62,795 nt of DNA. Source: Actinoplanes nipponensis (GTDB taxonomy: Bacteria > Actinomycetota > Actinomycetes > Mycobacteriales > Micromonosporaceae). Where the stretch lies: assembly GCF_016862275.1 (NCBI RefSeq), contig NZ_BOMQ01000102.1, forward strand, positions 1-62,795, read 5' to 3'. The position numbers and the translations under genes are program-made. Positions within the stretch are counted from its first letter, which is position 1. Each line of letters starts with the position of its first letter. Positions 50,637 through 60,600 of the stretch are shown here, one piece after another. A model generated the notes under the pieces. The model worked only from the letters and a program-made list of their open reading frames with translations. It had not been told where the DNA came from and made no database searches.

Positions 50637-51925
50637 CGGAGCAGCTTCCGCTTCTTCAGGTACGCGACGAGGTCGTCGTACGCCCCGCCCTCGTTGGCGA
50701 ACATCGCGACGTTGCGGGCGGTGGCGAACCAGGGGCCGGTGGACGGCCGTACCTCCTTCAGCGCCCGCAGCACGTCGCGTTGCTCGATCATGCGGATCTT
50801 GCCGCTGCGGACCGAGTCGGCCATCGCGTACTCGGCCGCCGACTCGCACAGGTGGGTGAGATCGGCGCCGGAGAAGTCCTCGGTCGCCGCGACGATCCGG
50901 GGCAGGTCGATGCCGGCGATCGGCCGGTCGCGCAGGTTCCGCTCGATGATCGCCCGGCGCGCCTCGGCGTCGGGCGGCAGCACCAGCACCATCCGGTCGA
51001 GCCGTCCCGGGCGGCGCAGGGCCGGGTCGACCTGCCACGGGGTGTTGGTCGCGGCCAGCACGAACACGCCCTCGTTGTCGGTGTCCACGCCGTCCAGCTC
51101 GGCGAGCAGCTGGTTGGCCACCGTCCGCATCGACTGGGAGTGCAGGTGGGAGCGCTTCTGGCCGAGCGCGTCGATCTCGTCGAGGAACAGCACGCAGGGT
51201 GCGTTCCGGCGGGCCGTCTGGAACAGCTCGTGCAGGTTGCGCTCCGAGTTGCCGAGCCACATGTCGAGCACGTCCACGATCGACAGGGACATGAACCGGG
51301 CGCCCATCTCCCCGGCCACCGCCCGGGCGATGAACGTCTTGCCGCAGCCCGGCGGGCCGTACAGCATGAGGCCGCCCCGCAGGCTCTTGCCGTACAGCTT
51401 GCGCAGTTCGGGGTTGCGCATCGGGCCCAGGAACGCGAGCTCGAGGCGCTCCTTGACCTCGGTCATGCCCCCGACGTCGGCCAGCCGCACGCCCGACGAC
51501 TCGACGTCGAACGCCCGGTCCTCCCCGCCCCGGACCGGCTCGGGCGGGCCGCCGGCCGGCAGCGGGCCGGGCGCCTGCTCGGAGGAGACGTAGCGGGGCG
51601 GCACCACCGGGGCCAGCTCCTGCTCGTAGGCGGCCAGCGGGTCGCCGTCGTCCGGCGGCTCCGCACCGGGGCCGGTGGCCGGCGCGCCCGCCTCCGGACC
51701 GGCGACCGCGGCCCCCGGCGCGGCCGCGGCGAGCGCCCGCTGCATCAGGGCCTGCGCGGCGGTGTTGCCCGGGTCGCGGGCCAGGACCAGCCCGGCCTGC
51801 GCGACCGCCTCGACGGCCCGGCCGGCGTCCACCAGCAGGCCGCCCAGGTGCAGGCGCAGCGTCAGATCGTCGGGCCGCGCCTCGATGGCGCCGGTGAGAC
51901 TGGTGATCAGGGAGTCGTCGCTCAT
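50633..51925 (-). CDS. AAA+ ATPase with N-terminal TPR-like region
   Basis: This 430-aa Cdc48/SpoVK-type ATPase has a short TPR-like N-terminus (about 1-60), a low-complexity linker, then one AAA+ module: Walker A YGPPGCGKTF near 205, Walker B VLFLDEIDALG near 262, and the second region of homology ATNTPWQVDPALRRPGRLD near 310. It lacks a protease domain. ATG 51925 (MSDDSL) is preferred to the upstream in-frame start. It is coupled to the TPR membrane protein. Its role as unfoldase or remodeller is a family inference. Confidence 0.92.
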   Translation of the reverse strand: MSDDSLITSLTGAIEARPDDLTLRLHLGGLLVDAGRAVEAVAQAGLVLARDPGNTAAQALMQRALAAAAPGAAVAGPEAGAPATGPGAEPPDDGDPLAAYEQELAPVVPPRYVSSEQAPGPLPAGGPPEPVRGGEDRAFDVESSGVRLADVGGMTEVKERLELAFLGPMRNPELRKLYGKSLRGGLMLYGPPGCGKTFIARAVAGEMGARFMSLSIVDVLDMWLGNSERNLHELFQTARRNAPCVLFLDEIDALGQKRSHLHSQSMRTVANQLLAELDGVDTDNEGVFVLAATNTPWQVDPALRRPGRLDRMVLVLPPDAEARRAIIERNLRDRPIAGIDLPRIVAATEDFSGADLTHLCESAAEYAMADSVRSGKIRMIEQRDVLRALKEVRPSTGPWFATARNVAMFANEGGAYDDLVAYLKKRKLLR

Positions 51926-52044
51926 GGCATGGGCAGGATAGAGGGCGGCCGCCGCGGTGACCAACGCACGTGGCACAGGACCAGCCCGCCGCCCCGCCGC
52001 TCCCGCGGTGATCGTCGGCGAGGCTCACGAGCGCCGCCGCGAGA

Positions 52045-52533
52045 TCAACCGTCCGTGGGCGCACGTCCCGTTGCGGGAGCGGCCACGCCTCTGCCGATCA
52101 CCAGCAGCGCGTAGCCGATCAGCGCGGTCAGCAGACCCAGGCCGATGGCCATCGCGGAGACACCGAACGACAGCACGGAGGTGAACAACGACGCGCGCAG
52201 GAAAGAGGCGTTCATCATGGTGGCGCGGACCGGGTCGTCCTTCGCCAGTTCAGCGTAGGTCTTTCCGCCGCTGATGGCGCGCGAGTGGTGATCGATGATG
52301 TCAGCCTGCGAATAGGCGGTCAGCGGGCCGTCCACCTCGTCGCCGGCGAACCACTTGGCGTCGTCGGCCACGGTGATCTTCTCCTCGGCGAGCTTGCTGC
52401 TGACCATGGTCCACGTCACCGCACCGGCGACGACCATGACAGCGCCCGCGGCCACGAGCACGAGCGCGAGCAGGCGAGCGATCCGGGCCGAGCGAACCGC
52501 CGGGGCGGACGCTGGGGACATGGCCTGTGCCAT
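52045..52533 (-). CDS. Putative membrane protein, two to four helices
   Basis: This 162-aa protein has a first helix LLALVLVAAGAVMVVAGAVTWTMVSS, a central soluble part of about 60 residues (ITVADDAKWFAG, AYSQADIIDHHSRAISGG) and C-terminal hydrophobic segments (SVLSFGVSAMAIGLGLLTALIGYALLVIG). ATG 52533 has GGAGGGTTCC before it; the longer frame start at 52641 has none. It resembles small actinobacterial membrane proteins of unknown role. Confidence 0.85.
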   Translation of the reverse strand: MAQAMSPASAPAVRSARIARLLALVLVAAGAVMVVAGAVTWTMVSSKLAEEKITVADDAKWFAGDEVDGPLTAYSQADIIDHHSRAISGGKTYAELAKDDPVRATMMNASFLRASLFTSVLSFGVSAMAIGLGLLTALIGYALLVIGRGVAAPATGRAPTDG

Positions 52534-52747
52534 GGAACCCTCCTGGTGACCTTCAGGGGTGGCGAGCTTTCCCTCATCGACCTTAGGACGAATCAGGCAA
52601 ATAGTGAGCAGACCAGTGAAATTGCGGGGAAGACCGGCCACCCTCGTCTGCTACCGCACCGCTCCCCGCACGCACCGGCGCCCGCTCCGAACCGCCCGAA
52701 CGATGGTCCTCGGCAAGAGAACCGCTCTCAGGTCCCGAGGAACTGTC

Positions 52748-53113
52748 ATGACCGACCAGCCCGCCACCGCCGTACCACTCGAGCGTCCGGCCCAGCCGAG
52801 CCCCACCCGGCCCTGGCAGCAGGGCGGCCACCCGCCGATCCGGGTCGAGCCGACCGCGGACCCGGTGTACCCGTACGCGCTGGAGATCGGCGACTACGCC
52901 ACGACCACCCTGGCGATGACCACCGCCGGCGTACGGGCGCTGCGTGACGCGCTGACCGCGCTGCTGGCCCACACGAGCCCCGCCGAGACGCAGGACTTCG
53001 TCGCCGATTGGGCCCGAGCGCACAACGCCGTCGTCGCCGAAGCGCCCGCGGAACCCGCCCCGGCCGCGCTGAAGCCGGCCGATCCGCCGGTGCAGTACGT
53101 GATGGCTGCCTGA
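52748..53113 (+). CDS. Hypothetical protein, 121 aa
   Basis: A small soluble protein with a Pro-rich N-terminus and a helical C-terminus (TAGVRALRDALTALLAHTSP, DFVADWARAHNAVVAEAP). I recognise no family. ATG 52748 begins after GGAACTGTC; an upstream in-frame ATG at 52559 would overrun the promoter region shared with the membrane protein. GC bias and codon use support coding, but the start and role are uncertain. Confidence 0.6.
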   Translation: MTDQPATAVPLERPAQPSPTRPWQQGGHPPIRVEPTADPVYPYALEIGDYATTTLAMTTAGVRALRDALTALLAHTSPAETQDFVADWARAHNAVVAEAPAEPAPAALKPADPPVQYVMAA

Positions 53114-53168
53114 GGGAGCATTCCCTGAGGCCGGCCGCGCGACGTCCCGCCGGGTGCGGTCGCCGTGC

Positions 53169-53648
53169 TCATCGTTGCGCCTCGTAGTGCTCCTTCATCG
53201 ACGGGTAGTAGTCGTCGAAGTCCGGCATCGGCCGGTCCTCGCGCGCCGCCACCAGCGCGTCCAGGTAGTACTCCCAGCCCGGCCCGACCTCGCCGACGCC
53301 CTCGGTGCCGGCCAGGTGCTGCGTGAACCGCAACTCGGTCACGCCCGCGCTCTCGGTCAGCACCAGCTCCAGGTGCCAGCTGCCGTGCTCGCCCACGTTG
53401 GAGATCGCCAGCCGGCGGGGAGGCTCGCACGCGTCGATGGTCATGTCCATCCACGGCTCGCCCTCCTCGTACGCCATCTGCACCTTGACGGTGCCGCCCG
53501 GCGCCGCGTCGCCCTCCCACGGCCCGAACCAGCGCGCCGTGCGCGCCGGGTCGGTCAGGCTCGCCCAGACGTCGGCCCGGGGCGCGCGGAACGTGCGGGT
53601 CAGCACGAGGTCGTCGCCGAACAGCCGGCCGGTGGGTGTCGGGCTCAT
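53169..53648 (-). CDS. SRPBCC (AHSA1-like) family protein
   Basis: This 159-aa START-like protein shows LVLTRTFRAPRADVWASLTDPARTARWFGPWEGDAAPGG, TVKVQMAYEEGEPW and the C-terminal GWEYYLDALVA, typical of AHSA1/activator-of-Hsp90-like SRPBCC proteins in actinobacteria. It is coupled by ATGA to the ArsR-like gene, the standard pairing. Ligand unknown. Confidence 0.93.
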   Translation of the reverse strand: MSPTPTGRLFGDDLVLTRTFRAPRADVWASLTDPARTARWFGPWEGDAAPGGTVKVQMAYEEGEPWMDMTIDACEPPRRLAISNVGEHGSWHLELVLTESAGVTELRFTQHLAGTEGVGEVGPGWEYYLDALVAAREDRPMPDFDDYYPSMKEHYEAQR

Positions 53649-54025
53649 GCGGTCTCCTTCTGGGGTGGGTGCTGCCGGTCGGCGGTGTGCCGCTCGCGGC
53701 GGGTGCGGTAGACCTCGGTCTCCAGCGCGTCCAGGCGGTGTTGCCAGCCGGCCGGGCGCCGCAGCCGGCCCAGCCAGCCGGCCAGCTCATCGAGCGGCGC
53801 GGTGACCAGGGTGTAGACCCGGCGGCGGCCCTCGGCGGTGTCGCGCACCAGGCCGGCCTCGCGCAGCACGCGCAGGTGGCGGCTGACCGCCGGCCGGCTG
53901 ATCGGGAACCGGCCGGCGAGCTGGCCGGCGGAGAGCGGCTCGTCGCGCAGCAGCAGCAGGATCTCCCGCCGCACCGGATCGGCGATCGCGCCGGCCACCT
54001 CGTCCACGGGCGGAAGCGTAACCAC
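53645..54025 (-). CDS. ArsR-family regulator paired with SRPBCC protein
   Basis: This 126-aa winged-helix regulator shows AIADPVRREILLLLRDEPLSAGQLAGRF, the recognition helix ISRPAVSRHLRVLREAGLV and the wing TAEGRRRVYTL. It has no Cys, so it is unlikely to sense metals. GTG 54025 starts the two-gene operon. It probably autoregulates the pair. Confidence 0.92.
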   Translation of the reverse strand: MVTLPPVDEVAGAIADPVRREILLLLRDEPLSAGQLAGRFPISRPAVSRHLRVLREAGLVRDTAEGRRRVYTLVTAPLDELAGWLGRLRRPAGWQHRLDALETEVYRTRRERHTADRQHPPQKETA

Positions 54026-54063
54026 TGGGTTACGCGTCAGGCAAGACCGGCGCGGAAAACCGC

Positions 54064-54660
54064 GTGCCGACCGGCTCCCCGTCGCGCATCATCGTCTCCG
54101 TGATCGATCCCGAGGCGCCCCCGGTCGGCTCGACCGAGCGGCTGCTGCTGCGTGTCCCGGTCCCCGCCGACCTCGAGCGGCTGTTCGGCCTCTACTCGGA
54201 CCCGCAGGTGTGGGCGCCGGACCCGCTGTCCCGGCACGAGGACCCGGCGCAGACCCGGCGGATGATCGGCGCCTGGCGGGCCGCGTGGGAGCGCGACGGC
54301 CTGGGCATGTGGACCGCCTGGAACGGCGACGAGTTCGTCGGCATCGGCGGCTGCTTCGTGCGCTACGGCGTGGCCTGGAACCTCGGCTTCCGGCTGCGGC
54401 CGGCCTGCTGGAGACGGGGGTACGCCCAGGAGCTGAGCGCCGCGGCCAGCGCCGCCGCACGCCGGCGCCGCCCCGAGCTTGCCGTCACGGCGTACCTGCT
54501 GGAGGGCAACGACCGGTCGTTGCGGGCGGTCGAGCGGACCGGGCTGAGCCGGGTCTGGCGGGGCCCGGACGCCGGCAACCCCGACGCCGGCGCGGTCCGG
54601 CTGCTCTACAGCGACCAGCCGCTCGACCCGGCCGTGCTGACCGCCCTCACCGAGCGCTGA
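54064..54660 (+). CDS. GNAT family acetyltransferase (RimJ/RimL-like)
   Basis: This 198-aa GNAT shows STERLLLRVPVPADLERLF, GIGGCFVRYGVAWNLGFRLRPACWRRGYAQEL (acetyl-CoA loop region) and VTAYLLEGNDRSLRAVERTGL, the RimJ/RimL-like pattern. The first GTG is at 54064; a GTG at 54097 just before IDPEAPP is also possible. Target unknown. It ends 12 bp from the convergent SnoaL gene. Confidence 0.88.
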   Translation: MPTGSPSRIIVSVIDPEAPPVGSTERLLLRVPVPADLERLFGLYSDPQVWAPDPLSRHEDPAQTRRMIGAWRAAWERDGLGMWTAWNGDEFVGIGGCFVRYGVAWNLGFRLRPACWRRGYAQELSAAASAAARRRRPELAVTAYLLEGNDRSLRAVERTGLSRVWRGPDAGNPDAGAVRLLYSDQPLDPAVLTALTER

Positions 54661-54672
54661 CCCACCGGCCGC

Positions 54673-55059
54673 TCAGCCCGGGGCGGGCTCGCAACCGTGG
54701 CAGTAGCGCCAGCGCCAGCCGGTCCCGGTGGGTTCGAGCAGGCCCGAGATCCGGTACGCGAACGGCACGACGCCACCGGCGTCGGGGTGCGCGTACGCGT
54801 CCGCCTCGGCGATCACGTAGGCGCAGTCCCCGTACTCGCGGACCGCGGCCGTGGTCACCTCCCACGAGTACGCCTCGTCCCGGCCGAAGACGTCCGCGAA
54901 CAGCGCCGCGACCGCTTCCCGGCCGGTCGCCGACTCCGCGTGCTCCGAGCCGACGTACGCGATGTCGTCGCCGGTCACGAAGCAGGCCAGCGCCGCGGCG
55001 GCGTCGCGGGCCGCGAAGGCCGCGCTGAGTTGCGCCGCCGCAGCCAGGACCGGGTTCAC
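54673..55059 (-). CDS. SnoaL-like / NTF2-fold protein
   Basis: This 128-aa protein shows SAAFAARDAAAALACFVTGDDIAYVGSE, GREAVAALFADVF and ISGLLEPTGTGWRWRYCHG, the cone-shaped NTF2/SnoaL-like fold used by many small enzymes and binding proteins. GTG 55059 overlaps the MFS stop (GTGA), so it belongs to the operon with the oxoamine synthase. Substrate unknown. Confidence 0.88.
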   Translation of the reverse strand: MNPVLAAAAQLSAAFAARDAAAALACFVTGDDIAYVGSEHAESATGREAVAALFADVFGRDEAYSWEVTTAAVREYGDCAYVIAEADAYAHPDAGGVVPFAYRISGLLEPTGTGWRWRYCHGCEPAPG

Positions 55060-56339
55060 GCCGCCGCTCCGACCGTCGCCCGGTGCCGGCCGGCCGGCGC
55101 CGCCGGGGCCGGCCGCTCGGGGGCGCGCATGCCGGGCAGGAACAGGAAGCCGAACGTGACGACCGCGCCGAGCACACCCGCGCCGAGCAGGGTGTTGCGG
55201 ACGCCGATCCCGTGGGCGACCGGCGCGACCAGGGCGTACGACAGCGGCAGCAGCGCCGTCGAGACGAACCAGTCGACGCTGGAGACCCGGCCGAGCAACC
55301 GGCCGGGCACCAGCCGCTGCTTGGCCGTGGCCCAGGCCACCGTGCCCGCCGCCTCCAGGCCGTTGACCAGCACGCAGGCCGCCGCGAGCTGCCAGGTCGC
55401 CGTGGCCAGCCCGTAGCCGGCCACCGCCAGCGTGGCGACCGCCCAGGTCCCGTACATGAAGGTCATGAACCGGCGCGGGATGCCGGTCCAGCCGACCGCG
55501 AGGGCCGCCACGATCGCGCCCAGCCCGCCGGAGGTCAGGACCAGGCCGAGCGCGGTGGCGCTGCCGCCCAGCTCGGTCTTGACCACGTACGGCAGCAGCA
55601 CCTCGGTCGGGCCGACGAACAGCAGGTAGGTGAACGTCGCGGACAGGAACGTGCCCCACAGCCAGACCTGGCTGCGCACGTACGCGACGCCCTCGCGCAG
55701 CTCCTGCCAGAACGACGCGGCGGGTTCCTCGTCCGGGGCCGGCCCGGCCACCGGCGCGGCGATGCGGCGCATGGCCAGCAGGCAGGCCACCGACACCACG
55801 AACGTGCCCGCGTCGGCGGCGAAGGCCCAGCCCGCGCCGCCGAGGGCGATGAAGGCGCCGCCCAGCATCGGGCCGAAGATCTGCATGCCGGCCGGGCGGA
55901 TGAACTGGTCCAGGGCGTTCGCCTTGACCAGGTCCTCCTCGGCGACGATCCGGGGCACGAGCGCGTCGAACGCCGGCCCGAAGAAGCCGGCCGCCGCGCC
56001 GTAGACCGCGGTGAGCCCGATGATCTGCCAGAGCCGGATCGCGCCGGTGAGGGCCAGCGCGGCCAGGGTCGCCATCACCGCGGCCCGGACCAGGTCCGAC
56101 AGCAGCATGACGTGCCGCGGGTCGAAGCGGTCACTGACCACCCCGCCGATCAGCAGGGTCACCACCTGGGGCAGCGACAGCGCCACGCCGACCGCGGACA
56201 TGGCGGCGGGCAGGCCCGACAGGTCGTAGACCTGCCAGGCCAGCGCCACCAGCAGGATGCCGTTGCCGATCAGCGACGTGGTCATGCCCGTCCACAGCAG
56301 ACGGAACTCGCGGTTCCGCAGCGGGGCGAGGGCGCCCAC
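55056..56339 (-). CDS. MFS transporter (EntS-like)
   Basis: This 427-aa MFS protein shows MGALAPLRNREFRLLWTGMTTSLIG at the start, the loop motif GGVVSDRFDPRHVMLLSDL and an EntS-like pattern (ATFTYLLFVGPTEVLLPYVV), common among small-molecule exporters. GTG 56339 lies 1 bp from the stop of the oxoamine synthase gene, so it probably exports that enzyme's product or a derivative. Confidence 0.93.
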   Translation of the reverse strand: MGALAPLRNREFRLLWTGMTTSLIGNGILLVALAWQVYDLSGLPAAMSAVGVALSLPQVVTLLIGGVVSDRFDPRHVMLLSDLVRAAVMATLAALALTGAIRLWQIIGLTAVYGAAAGFFGPAFDALVPRIVAEEDLVKANALDQFIRPAGMQIFGPMLGGAFIALGGAGWAFAADAGTFVVSVACLLAMRRIAAPVAGPAPDEEPAASFWQELREGVAYVRSQVWLWGTFLSATFTYLLFVGPTEVLLPYVVKTELGGSATALGLVLTSGGLGAIVAALAVGWTGIPRRFMTFMYGTWAVATLAVAGYGLATATWQLAAACVLVNGLEAAGTVAWATAKQRLVPGRLLGRVSSVDWFVSTALLPLSYALVAPVAHGIGVRNTLLGAGVLGAVVTFGFLFLPGMRAPERPAPAAPAGRHRATVGAAA

Positions 56340-56340
56340 G

Positions 56341-57582
56341 TCAGCCGGCCTTGCGCAGCCGCCCGGCCGCGGCCAGCTCGGTGATGACGGCGTTGAGCTC
56401 GTCGATCTCCGCGTCGGTGTTGGCCGCGGTGACCTGGGCCCGGAAGCCGACCTGGTCGCGCGGGACCAGCGGGTACGCGGCCAGCGTCACGTAGATGCCG
56501 CGCTCCCAGAGCAGCTTGCCGACCACGTCGATGTCCTCGCCCTCGGCCAGCGGCAGCTCGATGACCGGGGTGTTGCCCACGTTCGGGGTGAAGACGCCGA
56601 GCGCGCGCACGTGGTCGAGCACCTTCATGCTCTTGCGGTACAGGTCGGCCCGGATGGCGTCGCCGCGCTTGGCGTTGACCGACAGGCCGGACAGGACGGT
56701 GGCCAGCGAGGCGGTCGGCGCCGGGCCCGAGTACAGGTACGGCGGCGCGGAGACCTTGAGGTGGTTCTTCAGCCAGGTCGGCAGGGCCAGGAAGGCCAGC
56801 AGCGACGAGTACGACTTGGAGAAGCCGCCGACCAGCACGATGTTGTCGTAGGTCTCGCCGGCGTACTTGACGATCGCGTTGCCCTTGATGCCGTACGGGG
56901 AGGTCTCGTTGGCCGCGCGCTCGCCCAGCACGCCAAAGCCGTGGGCGTCGTCGACGTACAGCAGCGCGTCGTTCTCCCGGCAGATGCGGGCGAAGGTCGC
57001 CAGGTCGGGCGCGTTGCCGGTCATGCTGTTGACGCCGTCCATGCAGACCAGCCGGCTCATGCCGGCCGGCGCGGCCCGCAGCAGCTCGGCGAGCTGCTCG
57101 GCGTCGCCGCTGCGGAAGCGCTGCAGGGTCGCGCCCATCCCGCGGGCGTAGACCGCGCCGTCGTAGATGGTCTTGTGGGCCTGCGAGTCGAGGAAGATCA
57201 TGCCCTGGCCGGCCAGGATCGGCAGCACCGACATGTGGATGTGGGTGATGGTCGGCAGCACCAGGGTGTCCGGCGCGTCCAGCAGGTCGGTCAGCTGCTC
57301 CTCGATCTGCGGGTACAGGGCCGGGTTGCCGAGCAGCCGGGACCAGCTCGGGTGGGTGCCCCAGCGCCGGACCTGCTCGTCGATCGAGTCCATGATCTCC
57401 GGCTCCAGGTCGAAGCCGAGGTAGTTGCACGAGGCGAAGTCGGCCAGCCAGTGCTCGCCGACGCGGATCCGGCGACCGTTGATCTCCTCGATGGTCGCGT
57501 CGTACATCGGGTTGCCGCTGCGCAGCCGCTCCAGGTCGGCCCATTTGGCGTTGGCCAGCACGTGGTCCAGGCGAAGAGACAT
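56341..57582 (-). CDS. Alpha-oxoamine synthase (BioF/KBL/CqsA-like PLP acyltransferase)
   Basis: This 413-aa PLP enzyme condenses an acyl thioester with an amino acid with loss of CO2 to give an alpha-aminoketone. Key segments: FASCNYLGFDLEPEIMDSI, the VDDAHGFGVLG aspartate/His site, and the Schiff-base Lys in LVGGFSKSYSS (near 243). GGAAGG precedes ATG 57582. No bio genes are near and it is coupled to an MFS exporter and a SnoaL-like gene, so a specialised metabolite or CqsA-like signal is more likely than biotin. Substrates unknown. Confidence 0.92.
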   Translation of the reverse strand: MSLRLDHVLANAKWADLERLRSGNPMYDATIEEINGRRIRVGEHWLADFASCNYLGFDLEPEIMDSIDEQVRRWGTHPSWSRLLGNPALYPQIEEQLTDLLDAPDTLVLPTITHIHMSVLPILAGQGMIFLDSQAHKTIYDGAVYARGMGATLQRFRSGDAEQLAELLRAAPAGMSRLVCMDGVNSMTGNAPDLATFARICRENDALLYVDDAHGFGVLGERAANETSPYGIKGNAIVKYAGETYDNIVLVGGFSKSYSSLLAFLALPTWLKNHLKVSAPPYLYSGPAPTASLATVLSGLSVNAKRGDAIRADLYRKSMKVLDHVRALGVFTPNVGNTPVIELPLAEGEDIDVVGKLLWERGIYVTLAAYPLVPRDQVGFRAQVTAANTDAEIDELNAVITELAAAGRLRKAG

Positions 57583-57618
57583 GACTTCCTTCCGGTGGGT
57601 GTTTCTGGGGTACGAGGG

Positions 57619-60600
57619 TCAGACGCCGACGGCGGTGGCGAGCAGGACGCTCACCTCGGCGGGCGGCAGGGGACGGCCGAACAGGTAGCCCTGGCCGTAC
57701 GGGCAGCCCAGGCGCAGCAGCACGTCGTGGTGCTCCTGGTACTCGATGCCCTCGGCGACGACGGCGAGCTTCAGCGTGCGGGCGAGGTGGACGATCGCCT
57801 CGACCAGCGCGAGCTGCTCGGCGCTGTGCAGGATGTCGTCGATGAAGGACTTGTCGATCTTCAGGATGTCGACCGGCATCTGGCGCAGGTAGCTCAGCGA
57901 GCTGTAGCCGGTGCCGAAGTCGTCGATCGCGATCCGCACGCCCCAGGAGCGCAGCTCCCGCAGGTCCGCCCAGACCTTCTCGGCGTCGCGCAGCACCAGG
58001 CTCTCGGTGATCTCCAGGACCAGCCACTCGGGCCGGGCGCCGGCCGCGGCCAGCGCGTCGCGGACCTGGTCGACGAAGCCGGGGGTACGGAACTGACGGG
58101 CCGACACGTTGATGCTGACGTAGCGCAACGCCTGGCCGGCGGCGGTGCCCCGCCAGGCGGAGAAGGTCCGCAGGGCCTCGCGCAGCACGAAGTTGCCGAT
58201 GGCCACGATGGCGCCGTTCTCCTCGGCCAGGTCGATGAACTGGTCGGGGCCGAGCAGGCCGCGCACCGGGTGCTCCCAGCGGACCAGCGCCTCCAGGCCC
58301 ACGACGTGGGCGCCGTCCAGCTCGACCATCGGCTGGTAGCGGACCACGAACTGGCCGGCGGCCGCGGCCTCGTGGAGCGAGGCGCGCAGTTCCAGCCGCT
58401 CCACGACGCCCGAGTGCACGTCGGTGCGGTAGCGGCGCCAGGAGTTCTTGCCGTCGCCCTTGGCGACGTACATGGCCAGGTCGGCCTGGCGCTGCAGCTC
58501 GCTGGTGCCCGCCGCCTCCGCGCTCGTCGCCACGCCGACGCTGACGGCGCCGCTGACCACGTGCGTGCCGCCGGCGCCGTCGCCGACCTCGATCGGCGCG
58601 CCCAGGCTCGCCACGATGCGAGCGGCGACGTCGTCCACTTCGGACGGGCTGTTCGCCTGCTCGACCAGGACGGCGAACTCGTCGCCGCCGGTGCGCGCCA
58701 CGGTGAACATCGGGCCGAGGGTCCGCGTGATGCGCTCCCCCACGGCGATCAGCAGCTGGTCGCCGACCGCGTGCCCCAGGGTGTCGTTGACCTCCTTGAA
58801 GTCGTCCAGGTCGAGGAAGAGCACGCCGATGACGGAGCCGTCGTTCTCGGCGCGCACCGCCGCGTGCTCGAGGCGGTTCTGGAACAGCACCCGGTTGGCC
58901 AGCCCGGTCAGCCCGTCGTGGAAGGCCTGGTGGGTCAGGTCGTCCTCGAGCCGGCGGCGCTCGGTGACGTCCCGCAGGGTCAGCACGAGCCCGTTGACGG
59001 TCGGGTCGTCGCGCAGGTCGCGGCAGCCGCACTCGACCTGCAACAGCCGGCCGTCCGCGCGGACGGCGGTCAGGTCGACGCCGTCGGGCCGGCCCCGGCC
59101 CTGCCCCGCGCGGGACAGCAGGTCCGCCAGGTCGGCGTGCTCGATCCCGGCGAACAGGCCGCTCAGCGGGGCCCCGACGAGCCGGGTCTCGCCGAAGACG
59201 TGCTCGGCGGACGGGCTGGCGTAGCGGATCCGCTGGTCGTCGCCGACGATCAGGATCACGTCCGAGGCGCTCTGCACCAGCGTCCGGAAGTAGTCCTCGC
59301 TGCTGCGGCGGCTGATCTGGTCGGTCAGGTCCATCCGGCCGATCGCCAGGGCGCCCTGCGCCATGAGCGCGTCGAACGACGGGCGCACCGAGTGCAGGCA
59401 TTCCGGCGCCGCCGCGAGGTACGCGTGCTTGCCGGTGGCCGGGCCGGCCGGGTCCTTGCCCGCGCCGAGCACGACCGCGTGCAGCGCGGAGTCGAAGCCA
59501 CCGAGCTCGGCCGCGACCTTCGCCGGCAGGTCCGCGACCCGGACCAGCTCGGCGAGATGCCCGGGCGCGGTGTCACCGGTGAACGTCTCGCCGGCGAAGA
59601 ACAGCTGGTACGGCTCGCCCGGCGGGACGAGAGCGGCGACGGCCCGCCGCAGGGCGTCCGCGGCGTCGCGTTCGCTGGCCGCGGCGACCAGGGTGGACCC
59701 GGCCTCGCGGAGCGCCCGCTCCCGGGCCCCGGCCTCGCGCTGGGCCCGCAGCAGGTCGACGATGCGCCCGATGACGATGAGGAACATCGAGCCGCAGGCG
59801 ACCGCGATGATCAGGCCGTCGTGCAGTTCGTCGCGCAGGTCCTCGACCACCAGCAGCACCGGGGCGATCAGCGCGGCGACCGACATGAGCAGGATCCGCC
59901 GCCCGCCGGCCTGGGCCGGCGGGCCGGGCTGCCGGTCGAGGGTCAGCCGGGTCATGGACGGGTGCAGGGCGCAGACCCCGATGGCGGTGTAGAAGAAGAC
60001 CCAGCCCGCGTCGATCGGGCCGCCGGTCGACCAGGTGCCGGCGAGCTGCCGCAGCCCGTACAGGACGTCGGTGACGAGCAGGCCGGCGACGCCCACGCCG
60101 AGGATGGTGATCGCGCGGGGCCGGTGGCCGGGCACGGTGAGCAGGCGCAGCAGCATGGCCAGCGCGAGCACGTCGCCCAGCGGGTAGCACACCGAGATGA
60201 GCTTCTCCAGGGCGCCCAGGTCGGTGTCCCGCACGTACGGCGCGATGAGGAAGACCCAGGACAGCAGGCCGAGGCCGAGCGTGGGCAGCAGCGCGTCGAG
60301 CAGGGCCGCCCGGTTGCCGCTGCCGGACCGGGCCCGGATGAAGATCAGCAGCGCCGCCGCCAGCATCGGGTAGACGGCCAGGTAGGGCAGGTCGGCCAGG
60401 GACGGGAACGGGTTGTCCCGGTGCAGGTAGTCGACCAGGACGTTGTAGGTGGTGTCGCCGGCGGTGAAGCTGACCAGCACCCCGGCGAGCAACCACCAGG
60501 GCAGCCGCCGGGAGGGCCGGTGCAGCCGCACGCCGGTCAGCACCGCGACCGCTCCGGAGAGCCCGATCGCCGCCCACGTGTACATGCTGAACTGGGGAAA

